64,000 bases of DNA from contig NZ_JBBCJO010000005.1 of the NCBI RefSeq assembly GCF_037190085.1, forward strand, positions 868,001 to 932,000. Reading direction: 5' to 3'. A model generated the notes under the pieces. It had not been told where the DNA came from and did no database searches. It was given only the letters and a program-made list of their open reading frames with translations. This document shows, piece by piece, positions 33,832 to 42,365 of this stretch. Numbering within the stretch: position 1 is the first letter of the stretch; every line of letters begins with the position of its first letter. The stretch comes from Gemmatimonas aurantiaca (GTDB taxonomy: Bacteria; Gemmatimonadota; Gemmatimonadetes; Gemmatimonadales; Gemmatimonadaceae). The position numbers and the translations under genes are program-made.

Positions 33832-35613
33832 CTACCAGTCCTGCACGGGCTCCCGCTCCTCGTCGTCGCCGATCCCTTCCAGCAGGCGTCGCCACCACGG
33901 CCGTTGATCCTCCGCCCGGCGGATACTGCGCACCACCTGCCGCCACGCCGCGCGCATCTCCTCGGCGTCCTCGAACCGATCCTCCACCCGCTGCGCGAGT
34001 CCGCGCGCGAGCCACGCCGCCAGTTCGTCGGGAAATCCTTCCTCACGCAACTGATCGGACATACCGTCCGACAACTGCCGCGCCAGCACGGTCGCCGCGG
34101 GACCATCCCCGAACGGCGGCCGACCCGTGAGCACGAAGTACACGATGCTGGCCAGCGCGTAACAATCGGTGGCCGGTCCCTGCGCTTCCCCCAGCAGTTG
34201 TTCCGGCGCGGCAAACGACGGCGTGCCTGATGTGCCCACTTTCTCGTCGCCCAGTGCGTAGGCAATGCCGAAGTCGCCAATGCGCCAGCGACGGTAGCGA
34301 TCGATGAGAATGTTTTCGGGTTTGAGATCGCGATGGATGATGCCGCTGGTGTGCGCGGCATGCAGCGCCTCGAGCACTTCATCCACCTGCGGCGCGATCT
34401 CCTCGAACGAACGGGGACCGCGCCGGGACACGAGATCGGCCACCGAGCCACCTTCGGCGAGTTCCATGGTGTACCACACCACACCGCCACGGCTGTCGCT
34501 CTCGTAGATCGGCACGATGGCCGCATGGGCCAGTTGCGCGGCGAGCCGGGCTTCGCGACGGAAGCGGGCCACGGCCACATCGTCCCGGGCGATGTGCGGA
34601 TGCAGCACCTTGATGGCCACTTCCCGCGACAACGACAGATCGCGCGCGCGCCAGACACTGCCGAACATGCCCTGCCCCAGCGGCGAGAGAATTTCGTAGT
34701 CGTCCGCCGTCACCCACCGCAGTCGGGCCTCGGGTGAATCGAGTTCCTTCGGCAGTTCGTCGTCTTCCGGTTCGATGATGACCGGCCGTACCGACACATG
34801 ACGATCGAGTTCCCGCAGCATGGTCGCAATGCTGGGATACCGCTGCGCCGGATCGGGCATCAGTGCGCGCTCGAGCACCGTGGCGAGCGCCTGCGGACAG
34901 TCGGGACGCAGCAGCGCGATCGGCGGCACATCGTGTTCGGGCGCCGTCTCTCCCGTGAGCATCATGAACATCATCGCCGCGAGCTGCCATTGATCGGACA
35001 GCGCGGTCGGCCGCCAGACGCCCGGCTCCCACTCCGGCGCCCACGGAGTGAGGGCGGCATCGGGAATGAGTCCGGCGGGACGCTGATCGCGCGGCAGTAC
35101 CCACTCCCATCCGAGCAGCCACAGCCGGCCGCCCGGCGTGAGCCAGATCGTACTGGGAGACACCGCGCCATGTGCCGCCGCGGTGTCGTGCAGATAGGCG
35201 AGCGTGCTGGCCGCTTCACGCAGCACCTGCAGGGCGAACGGAATGGCTTCCGTGCCCAGACGCGAGACGCGCGAATACACGGTTTCACCACTGATCCAGC
35301 GCCGCAGGTATCCGGGGCCCCGGCGACTCTCGGCGTACGAGGCCCAGTAGTGATACGTCGTCGGGATCGACGGATGATTGCGATGCGCCAGCGCACGGGC
35401 TTCGTTCCGGAGCCAGTCCCCATGCTCAGGATCGAGTGCGCTGACCAGTGAGAGCGAGCGCCCCAGCGCGTCGACCACTTCCTGGTAGTGGCGGTACTCA
35501 CGCTGCACCCCTTCGTCTCCCCACGACCATCCCGGCGGCAATGTCCACGACGCCAGATGCGGCGGCGGACACGCCGTGGGCGTGTAGTCGTGACTCGGAG
35601 AAATCGGGGTCAT
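33832..35613 (-). CDS. Pseudokinase-kinase tandem Ser/Thr protein kinase
   Basis: 593 residues from ATG 35613. Residues 25-275 look like a protein kinase fold without catalytic residues: the HRD loop reads HGAVSPSTIW (148-157) and DFG reads LGW (167-169). Residues 305-575 are a full kinase with Gly loop GQGMFG (313-318), Lys335 in VAIKVL, HRDLKPEN (427-434), DFGIA (447-451) and APEQLLG. No membrane helix or extra sensor domain is seen. The start lies 2 nt after the stop of the NtrY-like histidine kinase, so both are made from one mRNA. The first domain probably regulates the second. Confidence 0.9.
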   Translation of the reverse strand: MTPISPSHDYTPTACPPPHLASWTLPPGWSWGDEGVQREYRHYQEVVDALGRSLSLVSALDPEHGDWLRNEARALAHRNHPSIPTTYHYWASYAESRRGPGYLRRWISGETVYSRVSRLGTEAIPFALQVLREAASTLAYLHDTAAAHGAVSPSTIWLTPGGRLWLLGWEWVLPRDQRPAGLIPDAALTPWAPEWEPGVWRPTALSDQWQLAAMMFMMLTGETAPEHDVPPIALLRPDCPQALATVLERALMPDPAQRYPSIATMLRELDRHVSVRPVIIEPEDDELPKELDSPEARLRWVTADDYEILSPLGQGMFGSVWRARDLSLSREVAIKVLHPHIARDDVAVARFRREARLAAQLAHAAIVPIYESDSRGGVVWYTMELAEGGSVADLVSRRGPRSFEEIAPQVDEVLEALHAAHTSGIIHRDLKPENILIDRYRRWRIGDFGIAYALGDEKVGTSGTPSFAAPEQLLGEAQGPATDCYALASIVYFVLTGRPPFGDGPAATVLARQLSDGMSDQLREEGFPDELAAWLARGLAQRVEDRFEDAEEMRAAWRQVVRSIRRAEDQRPWWRRLLEGIGDDEEREPVQDW

Positions 35614-35615
35614 GC

Positions 35616-38600
35616 TCAAGAGTAATGCGGCAGCCCGCGTCCCGCCTCGGGACCATCATTGGCCCGACGCAGCACGATGTGCACGGTGGTGCCGGTCCCG
35701 GGCGTGCTGGCGATACCGATCGTCCCGCCCCACCCCTCGATCAGGCGGCGGCTGATGGCGAGCCCCAGGCCACTGCCGCTGGTACGGGTCGAAAAATGCG
35801 GTTCGAACACCCGCGGCAGCGTGTCGGCGGCAATTCCCACACCGTCGTCCACCACATCGATGGCCAACCCGTCGGCGCGCCCTTCCCGCCAGGCCTCGAG
35901 CACACCCGGAGCATTGCATGGCGACAGACGCACCGTCACGGTGCCCGCCTGCGCCAGTCGTGCGTTCTCGAGCAGGTTGATCAGCACTTCGCGGAGTTCA
36001 TCACGCAGCGCGAGCGCGAGTGTGTCCCCGTTCAGCCGCGGATCGATCTCCACGATCCATTGCACGGTCCCCTGCACCGTCTCCCGCCGCTCTTCATCGC
36101 CCAGCCGCTCGAGCGCGACTACGTCACGCACCACCTGCGCCACGTCCACCGACACCGCCGGTGTACGGTCCTCGGGTGCGGTTCCATACCGACTGAATGC
36201 GCGTGCGATCTCGTCGAGATGATCGATCTCGGCGAGCACCCGACCGACATTGGTATCGAGGATCTGTCCAAAATCGCTGCGACCGTCACGATAGGCGCGC
36301 CGCAGATGCTGCACGCCCAGGCGGATGGGCGTGAGCGGATTCTTGATCTCGTGCGCGACCTGCCGGGCCATCTCACCCCACGCGAGCACGCGCTGTGCCG
36401 ACGCGAGTTCGGTGATGTCGTCGAGCGTGAGCACCGCACCGGTGGGCAGCCTGGTGAGACGTGCGCGCAGTTGCCGTCCGGGCAGGGTCAGGTCGAACGC
36501 GTCTTCCTCGGCGTCGCCCACGAGGAACCGGCGCGCCCGTGCGACCAGATCGTCGAAGAGGCGCGGCAGTTGCCACAACGACGCACGTCCCGTGGACAGC
36601 GTGACGCCCAGCATGGTCTCCGCGCGCGGATTGGCCAGAATGATGTCGCCATTGTCGACGATGGCGAGCACCCCCGAGGCCACGTGCTGCAGGACGGCGG
36701 CCGTGCGTCGCTGCGCGGCTTCGAGCGCTGCGCGACTGGTCGCGAGATCCTGCGCCATGCGCCCGAACGCGCGATACACCGGTGCGAATTCGGTGGCCGG
36801 CGCAGTGCCGAGCATGGGGGCATCACGTCCGGCAGCCACCGCCAGGGCGGCCTCGCGCAGGACACCCACGGGACGGGCCAGCGAACGGGCCGCGATCCCG
36901 CTGGACCACACCGCCGCGAGTGCTCCGAGCATGGTGGCAAAGAGCAGCAGGACGCCGAGATCCTCGCGGCGGGCATCGAGCGCGAACTCGTCACCGCGCG
37001 CCGGCGTGGCCAGCATGGCGTCGTCGCGCACGGGTTCGTCGAGGCGTCCCACGCGACGATACCCGACCAGCGTGCTGACCGGACCCACGGTGATGCGCCG
37101 GGTCGTGAAGAGATCCTCCCCCGCGATCGCTTCGTCCGTGAACGTGACCGGCGTGAGGCGCCCCAACGGCGCCAGCGCATCGAGCAGCGAATCGCTGGCG
37201 GTGGTGAGCATCCCGCGCTGATACAGAAAGAGCGGGGCGCCGGTGCTGGACGGCACGGTGCCGAGCATGCGCTGTTCCTGCTCGGTGGACGCCACACGCA
37301 GGGTTTCGCGCAACAGCAGTTCACGCGCGGCGCGATCATCGTCCTGCAGGCGGTACCACGCCCACAACGCAAAAATGGCCGCCGGCGCGATGAAGAACAT
37401 GAGCAGCGCTCCGGACAGGCGCACCCGATACGACCGGGACCAGCGTACCCGACGCACCCGCAGCCAGCGTCCGAGTGCGCCATCGGCCAGCGCGGTGGCG
37501 GTCCACAGCAGCATCACCACGCCGACGTCCACGAGCACGAGCAGGGCGCCACGCGGCACGAGCGCATCGAGTCCGCGCAATTCGACCTCCACGTGCACGC
37601 CACGTACACCCGACGCATCACCCGCCACGCCATCGCCGTGCATGGATTCGGCGCGGCGGCGCCAGCTCAGGGCGCGCGGGACACTGTCGCCGGCATTGGG
37701 CACGGTGAACTCCAGCCGATACGGCGGCGCATTGCCCACGGCGCCCGTCACACCGGTGAACGCCGCGAAGGGATCGACCGGCAGCAATCGGGTGCGCGGT
37801 GGCACCGCGATCGTGGTCACGATGCCATCGGGCGCGGGCACCGCCGCCATCAGGAGCGTCGTCGGTCCATCGTCCACGAAGCGCAATTCGAGCGCGTTGC
37901 TCTGCCGCGCGAGCTGGGCGAGATACGCCTGGGCGCCCAACGTATCGTTGACCGGCGCCAGTTCGAGTACGGACACCGCACTGTCGGGATACTCGGGACT
38001 CCATCGTGCGAGACGGGCGGGATAGCCCGCGAGTGCGAGTTCACTGGCGGCGTACCGGCGCAGCAACGCATCGCTGCGTTGCACCGGACGGGTCTCGTCG
38101 CGCAGCGCCGTCGAAAACCGTTCCAGCAACCGCAGGGCATTGTCATCGACCGCCGCGATGCGTTCGAGATCGTGCTGCGCGAGCGCGAGACGGGCCCGCA
38201 CGGTGGCGCCCCACGTGAGGGTGGCCGCGCCCGTCCCGGCCACGACGGCCGCCGCGACCACCTGCGACAACCCGCGTCGGGTGATGGCCAGCGTCGCGAT
38301 GGCCAGAATCCACAGCGCCGGATACCACGCCGGCCACGCACCGGGGGCGTCCCACAACACCGGCGCGAGCACACCGCTCATCGCCGCGATCATGGGTGCC
38401 ACGGTGGCCGGCAATCCACGGCGGGTCCCCAGGACGGCACGCCCCGCGGTGGCGCCGGCCAGCAGAATGGCCGCGCCCACGAGCGCCAGCGCCAGTTGCC
38501 AGGCAATCCACAAGCCGAATCCGGCGCCACTCACGGGCAGGGCAATCCCCCGCGCCAGATCGCGCAGCAGAAACGGTCCACCGACTGCCAGCGCGATCAC

Positions 38601-39773
38601 CAGACTGATAGACAGGAAGCGCGAATACCGACCTTCACGGGCCCGCAGCGCGAACAGCAGCACCGCGAGCACGAGAGCCGCCGTGATGAGCAGGGCCGCC
38701 ACCGTCGCCGTGAGCGATCCCCCCATGGGCGCGAAATAGCTGGCCGGGTCGAACAGCGGCGACACATTCGACAGCCCGGTGAGTGGTGTCATGGAAACGC
38801 CCGCCAGCACGGCGATGGCCGCGGCCATGCGTTCCGGAGTGCCCGCCGGACGACGCCAGGCGATGACGAGAATGCCGATCATGGCGATCGCCAGCGCCAC
38901 ACTCGTGCGCGACCGCGCCTGCTGCTCGTATCGCAAGCGCGTTTCACCTTCCGTGAACGTCGTGGCCCGCACGCGGGCGAGCCGACGGGGCCCGTCGGGC
39001 ACCACGACGACGGTGGTTCCCGCTTCCACGTGCACACTGTCCGGACTCTCGACGATGGTGTGCGCCACATCGAAGCCACCCGGCAAGGTCTTGAGCAGCG
39101 GCCGCGCGAACCGGTCCGCCGGCGGCGCCGACGACACCAGCGCCAGCGACACGACCTCCACGTTCCCATCGGCCGAGCGCGCACGGGCCACGAGCGATGT
39201 GTGAAAGGCCCCGTCGATCAATCGCACACCTGGCACATCGGTGGCCGGAAATTCGGTGTGCGCCTGCCCCGCCCGCGCCACCAGTACACCCTGGTGGTAA
39301 ACCAGCAGCGCCGACTCCACGCCCCGCGGCAGCGGTGGACTGAGGGTGCGCACCCGTCTCTCGCGGGCTTCCCCTCCCAGCGAGGAATCGGCGGCGAGTT
39401 GTTGCGTCACGTCCCGCAGGACGGTGGCCACGTCGGTGAGACTCGCCGCCACCCGCTGCGCCCGGGACTCGCGTTCCGCCGCCGACCACCCCGCCCAGTT
39501 CTTCCGGAGCGCCACCAGGGTGGCGGTGTCACTCGACGCGATCAGCACGGCCGTGGCCAGCGCCGCCACACTCAGCACCGCCACCGTACGGGGCGCGCGC
39601 ACGCCGGACACCAACCATCCGGCCCAGGCGGTCAGCAGCGCGGCGATGCCCAGCCGCAACCAGCCGGGATCCTGTTGCCAGTAAGCCAGGGCCACCAACG
39701 CGCCGGCCGCCGCCGAGACCCAGGCAACGGGCCAGCGATCGGTGGGTGTGGCGAGCGGAAGCCGGGGACGCAT
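35616..39773 (-). CDS. NtrY-like sensor histidine kinase, unusually large
   Basis: 1385 residues. The N-terminal 960 residues contain many membrane helices (near 15-60, 295-310, 350-480, 495-530, 770-790, 820-840) and at least two extracytoplasmic domains. A HAMP region (about 960-1025), a PAS domain (1025-1130, with LAIVDNGDIILANPRAETMLGV), a HisKA box with His1142 in QVAHEIKNPLTPIRLGVQHLRRAY, and HATPase motifs (NLLENARLAQ, DDGVGI, GSGLGLAISRRLIEGWGG) follow. The H-box and LGVQHLRRAY context are NtrY-like. NtrY proteins are usually 700-800 residues. Its likely partner regulator is at 12088. It is co-transcribed with the Ser/Thr kinase. Confidence 0.9.
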   Translation of the reverse strand: MRPRLPLATPTDRWPVAWVSAAAGALVALAYWQQDPGWLRLGIAALLTAWAGWLVSGVRAPRTVAVLSVAALATAVLIASSDTATLVALRKNWAGWSAAERESRAQRVAASLTDVATVLRDVTQQLAADSSLGGEARERRVRTLSPPLPRGVESALLVYHQGVLVARAGQAHTEFPATDVPGVRLIDGAFHTSLVARARSADGNVEVVSLALVSSAPPADRFARPLLKTLPGGFDVAHTIVESPDSVHVEAGTTVVVVPDGPRRLARVRATTFTEGETRLRYEQQARSRTSVALAIAMIGILVIAWRRPAGTPERMAAAIAVLAGVSMTPLTGLSNVSPLFDPASYFAPMGGSLTATVAALLITAALVLAVLLFALRAREGRYSRFLSISLVIALAVGGPFLLRDLARGIALPVSGAGFGLWIAWQLALALVGAAILLAGATAGRAVLGTRRGLPATVAPMIAAMSGVLAPVLWDAPGAWPAWYPALWILAIATLAITRRGLSQVVAAAVVAGTGAATLTWGATVRARLALAQHDLERIAAVDDNALRLLERFSTALRDETRPVQRSDALLRRYAASELALAGYPARLARWSPEYPDSAVSVLELAPVNDTLGAQAYLAQLARQSNALELRFVDDGPTTLLMAAVPAPDGIVTTIAVPPRTRLLPVDPFAAFTGVTGAVGNAPPYRLEFTVPNAGDSVPRALSWRRRAESMHGDGVAGDASGVRGVHVEVELRGLDALVPRGALLVLVDVGVVMLLWTATALADGALGRWLRVRRVRWSRSYRVRLSGALLMFFIAPAAIFALWAWYRLQDDDRAARELLLRETLRVASTEQEQRMLGTVPSSTGAPLFLYQRGMLTTASDSLLDALAPLGRLTPVTFTDEAIAGEDLFTTRRITVGPVSTLVGYRRVGRLDEPVRDDAMLATPARGDEFALDARREDLGVLLLFATMLGALAAVWSSGIAARSLARPVGVLREAALAVAAGRDAPMLGTAPATEFAPVYRAFGRMAQDLATSRAALEAAQRRTAAVLQHVASGVLAIVDNGDIILANPRAETMLGVTLSTGRASLWQLPRLFDDLVARARRFLVGDAEEDAFDLTLPGRQLRARLTRLPTGAVLTLDDITELASAQRVLAWGEMARQVAHEIKNPLTPIRLGVQHLRRAYRDGRSDFGQILDTNVGRVLAEIDHLDEIARAFSRYGTAPEDRTPAVSVDVAQVVRDVVALERLGDEERRETVQGTVQWIVEIDPRLNGDTLALALRDELREVLINLLENARLAQAGTVTVRLSPCNAPGVLEAWREGRADGLAIDVVDDGVGIAADTLPRVFEPHFSTRTSGSGLGLAISRRLIEGWGGTIGIASTPGTGTTVHIVLRRANDGPEAGRGLPHYS

Positions 39774-39832
39774 CGCCCCACAATACCCCGGAGGCGCGTC
39801 AGTGGCGAAGGGGGTGCCCGATTCTCTTCGAT

Positions 39833-39838
39833 TATCTT
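39833..39838 (+). promoter_or_regulatory. TATCTT -10/-7 box upstream of the secreted protein at 39845
   Basis: TATCTT, six bases (TCAGGG), then ATG. The same six bases separate box and ATG at rimO. The box lies in the 71-nt gap to the divergent histidine kinase gene. Confidence 0.5.
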
Positions 39839-39844
39839 TCAGGG

Positions 39845-40645
39845 ATGCCGACCATCCGCGTCCCGCGCCGCAGCAGCCTCCCCGGCGTCAGGATCGGCGT
39901 GCTGCGGCGGATCATTCCCCTGCTGCCCCTGCTCCATCTGCTGGCCCCGGCCACGGGCCGCGGACAGACGGGCGCCGCGTCCTCACTTGAGACGCCTCAG
40001 CGAGCGACCCCACAGCGACTCGACGAAGGCAGTTTCACGATCCTGCTGCGTGGGCAGCGGGTGGGCCGCGAACAGTTCTCCGTCCAGCAACTCGCGGGCG
40101 CGGATGGCGCGGTGTTCGAACTGCGCGCCGAGTCCGCGCAGGGAGACCGCCGCACGGCGATGCGGCTGGAGGCCGATTCGGCCGGCACGCCGGTCCGGTA
40201 CTCCCTGGAGGAGCGAGAGGGCGCGGAGCAGACGCTGCGCCTGGGCGGGCAGCGTATCCGCGGACGGTTCACGACGCTCGCCCGCAGCGTGAATGGCGAA
40301 GCGGCCCGCGAATACCTGCTCCGACCGGGCGCGCTGGTCGTCGAGGACGAGGGCCTCGTGCAGCACGCCCTCCTCGTGCGGATGCCGCTCCGGGTGCCGG
40401 GGGAAGCGGCCACCCGTCCCAGTCTCACGCCGGCCGCCAACAGTCAGGGCGCAGTCCACATCGTGCTGGAAGCCACCGCCGACACCGTCACCATTGCCGG
40501 CGCCCGCCGGATCGCGCAACGCTGGCGGGTGGTGACCGCATCCAGCGAGATCCGGATGGTGTGGGCCGACCCCGAGGGGCGGCTGCTGCGCATCACGATC
40601 CCGTCCCGGGGACTGGAAGCCCGACGGGACGATGTGCCGAGATGA
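39845..40645 (+). CDS. Hypothetical secreted protein
   Basis: 266 residues from ATG 39845. A signal peptide is likely: basic start, LRRIIPLLPLLHLLAP core and a cleavage region near AATGRGQTGA. The mature part is rich in strands with LDEGSFTILLRGQRVGREQFSVQQ and later RIAQRWRVVTASSEIRMVWADPEGRLL. The opening resembles DUF6134/DUF3108-type secreted proteins, but I am not sure. It is divergent from the NtrY-like kinase and stands alone. The envelope location and neighbour suggest, weakly, a link to envelope state. Confidence 0.7.
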   Translation: MPTIRVPRRSSLPGVRIGVLRRIIPLLPLLHLLAPATGRGQTGAASSLETPQRATPQRLDEGSFTILLRGQRVGREQFSVQQLAGADGAVFELRAESAQGDRRTAMRLEADSAGTPVRYSLEEREGAEQTLRLGGQRIRGRFTTLARSVNGEAAREYLLRPGALVVEDEGLVQHALLVRMPLRVPGEAATRPSLTPAANSQGAVHIVLEATADTVTIAGARRIAQRWRVVTASSEIRMVWADPEGRLLRITIPSRGLEARRDDVPR

Positions 40646-40703
40646 GAGGCATGGCAAACCATGGAGTCATTCGGTGTTTCTTATGGCTTGGTGTGGGTGG
40701 GCT

Positions 40704-40733
40704 TGTTTCTCACGTAACGTGAGGGACTAGCCT
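40704..40733 (+). promoter_or_regulatory. Promoter candidate with a 15-bp palindromic operator, MacAB-type operon
   Basis: TTGTTT (40704-40709), 18-nt spacer and TAGCCT (40728-40733) could be the operon promoter. The spacer holds CTCACGT-A-ACGTGAG (40709-40723), a perfect odd-centred palindrome and probable repressor site. The leader to the TolC ATG would be about 105 nt. Confidence 0.4.
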
Positions 40734-40844
40734 CAAGTCCATGGCCGCTCCAGCTGTCAGTCCCAGGAATGCAAAAGTCCTGAAACAAACCCTTCATGTG
40801 GGGCGTAGGCCCCCCTGTCCATCTCCCTCCCCCAGCTTGTCCCC

Positions 40845-42353
40845 ATGAAGATTCCCGTGAATTCTCACGTGTTCGTCCGGACCGTCGTGCTGGCCCTCGG
40901 TCTGGCAGGCGCCGTGATGCCCTCGGTGGCGTCGGCCCAGCCGGCTGCCTCCACGGGGGCGATCCTGACCCTGACCGACGCCCTCGCGCTGGCGCGCCGG
41001 AACAATCCGGATCTGCAGAAGTCGCTCAATGCGCGCCGGACGGCGGCGGCCAACGCCCGTGCGGCCACCGGTGCCCTCCTGCCCAGTCTCTCGACGAGCT
41101 TCGGCGGCGGCTATCGTGAAGGCCGTCAGACGTTCTTCCAGGGTCAGGGCTTCGGCTCCACGAACGACCAGCTCTCCACCGACGTCGGCGCATCGGCCCA
41201 GATGAACTTCTCCATGGCCTCGCTGAATGACCGTCGGGCGGTCAAAGCCAGTCAGGAGGCCACCGAATTCGATATCCAGGCCGCCGAGCAGGCGCTGCGC
41301 AACAACGTGACGATGCAGTACCTGACCGCGCTGCAGCAGCAGGCCCGCGCGCAGTTGCAGGACACGCTGCTGGTCACCACCGAGGCGCAGCTGCAACTGG
41401 CCCAGGCCCGCCTGCAGGTGGGCTCCGGCACCCAGCTCGATGTGCAGCGTGCCGAAGTGACGCATGGGCAACAGCGGGTGGCGGCGCTCAACGCGCGCAA
41501 TCAGACGGCCATCGAAATCGTGCGGCTCTATCAGATCCTCGGGATGCCGGCCGTGCTCGAAACGCGGCTCGATCCCACCCTGCCGCCGACGCCCACGCTG
41601 GATCTGCAACAGGTCCTCGACAACGCCCGGCGGGACAACCCCATGCTCGACGCGGCACGCACACGCGAGTCGGGCGCGCGTCGTTCGGTGGCGTCCGCCC
41701 GGAGCGCCTACATCCCGTCGCTGTCTCTCTCGGCCAGTCTGTCGGGCTTCACGAACCGGTACACCAACACCGACGTGCTCATCCAGCAGGGACAGGCCGG
41801 CGTGCTGTCCCAGCGGAGCTCCTGCATCCGCAGCGAGGAGGTGCGCGCAAAGCTCGGACTCGACAACAATCTCGGCGCCTGCCAGGCGCTGGCCTTCTCG
41901 CCGGCCGATGAACAGGCCATCCGCGATTCGCAGGGCAAGTACCCTTTCGACTTCACGCGCAACCCCTACAGCCTCTCGGCCTCGTTCTCGTTGCCGATCT
42001 TCAACGGGTTCCGGCGTGAGCAGCAGATCGAGCAGGCCAGCGTGCAGCAGCGCAATGCGCAGCACGACGTACGCCTCCAGGAACTGCGCATCTCGGCCGA
42101 CGTGACGGCCGCCTACCTGCAGCTCAACAACGCGCAGCAGACGGTGGCCCTGCAGGAAGAGAATGTGCGGACGGCGCGCACGGCGCTCTCGCTCGCGCAG
42201 GAACGGTATCGGGTCGGCGCCATCAGCATCGTCGACCTCGTGCAGGCGCGCGGCGACTACGAGCGCGCGGAAACCGATCGCATCACCGCTGTCTACGACG
42301 TGCAACGGGCCTTCGCGGCACTCGAAAACGCCGTCGGTCGCCCCCTTCGCTAA
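40845..42353 (+). CDS. TolC-family outer membrane channel of the MacAB-type operon
   Basis: 502 residues. Signal peptide MKIPVNSHVFVRTVVLALGL with a cleavage site near VASAQPA. Two OEP repeats of long helices are visible (LTLTDALALARRNNPDLQKSLNARR; LSLAQERYRVGAISIVDLVQARGDYERAE near the end). One segment (about 300-345) holds two Cys in an inserted loop (RSSCIRS and LGACQAL). It is the outer-membrane channel for the MacA-like adaptor and MacB-like pump encoded downstream. The next gene starts 12 nt after the stop. Confidence 0.92.
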   Translation: MKIPVNSHVFVRTVVLALGLAGAVMPSVASAQPAASTGAILTLTDALALARRNNPDLQKSLNARRTAAANARAATGALLPSLSTSFGGGYREGRQTFFQGQGFGSTNDQLSTDVGASAQMNFSMASLNDRRAVKASQEATEFDIQAAEQALRNNVTMQYLTALQQQARAQLQDTLLVTTEAQLQLAQARLQVGSGTQLDVQRAEVTHGQQRVAALNARNQTAIEIVRLYQILGMPAVLETRLDPTLPPTPTLDLQQVLDNARRDNPMLDAARTRESGARRSVASARSAYIPSLSLSASLSGFTNRYTNTDVLIQQGQAGVLSQRSSCIRSEEVRAKLGLDNNLGACQALAFSPADEQAIRDSQGKYPFDFTRNPYSLSASFSLPIFNGFRREQQIEQASVQQRNAQHDVRLQELRISADVTAAYLQLNNAQQTVALQEENVRTARTALSLAQERYRVGAISIVDLVQARGDYERAETDRITAVYDVQRAFAALENAVGRPLR

Positions 42354-42365
42354 CAGAGATCAGTC

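Noticed and set aside
35448..40292. A very long open frame (over 1600 codons) on the plus strand
   Set aside because: It lies opposite the NtrY-like kinase and the Ser/Thr kinase. The product is rich in His, Arg and Gln with no recognisable domain, as expected for an antisense frame in GC-rich genes.
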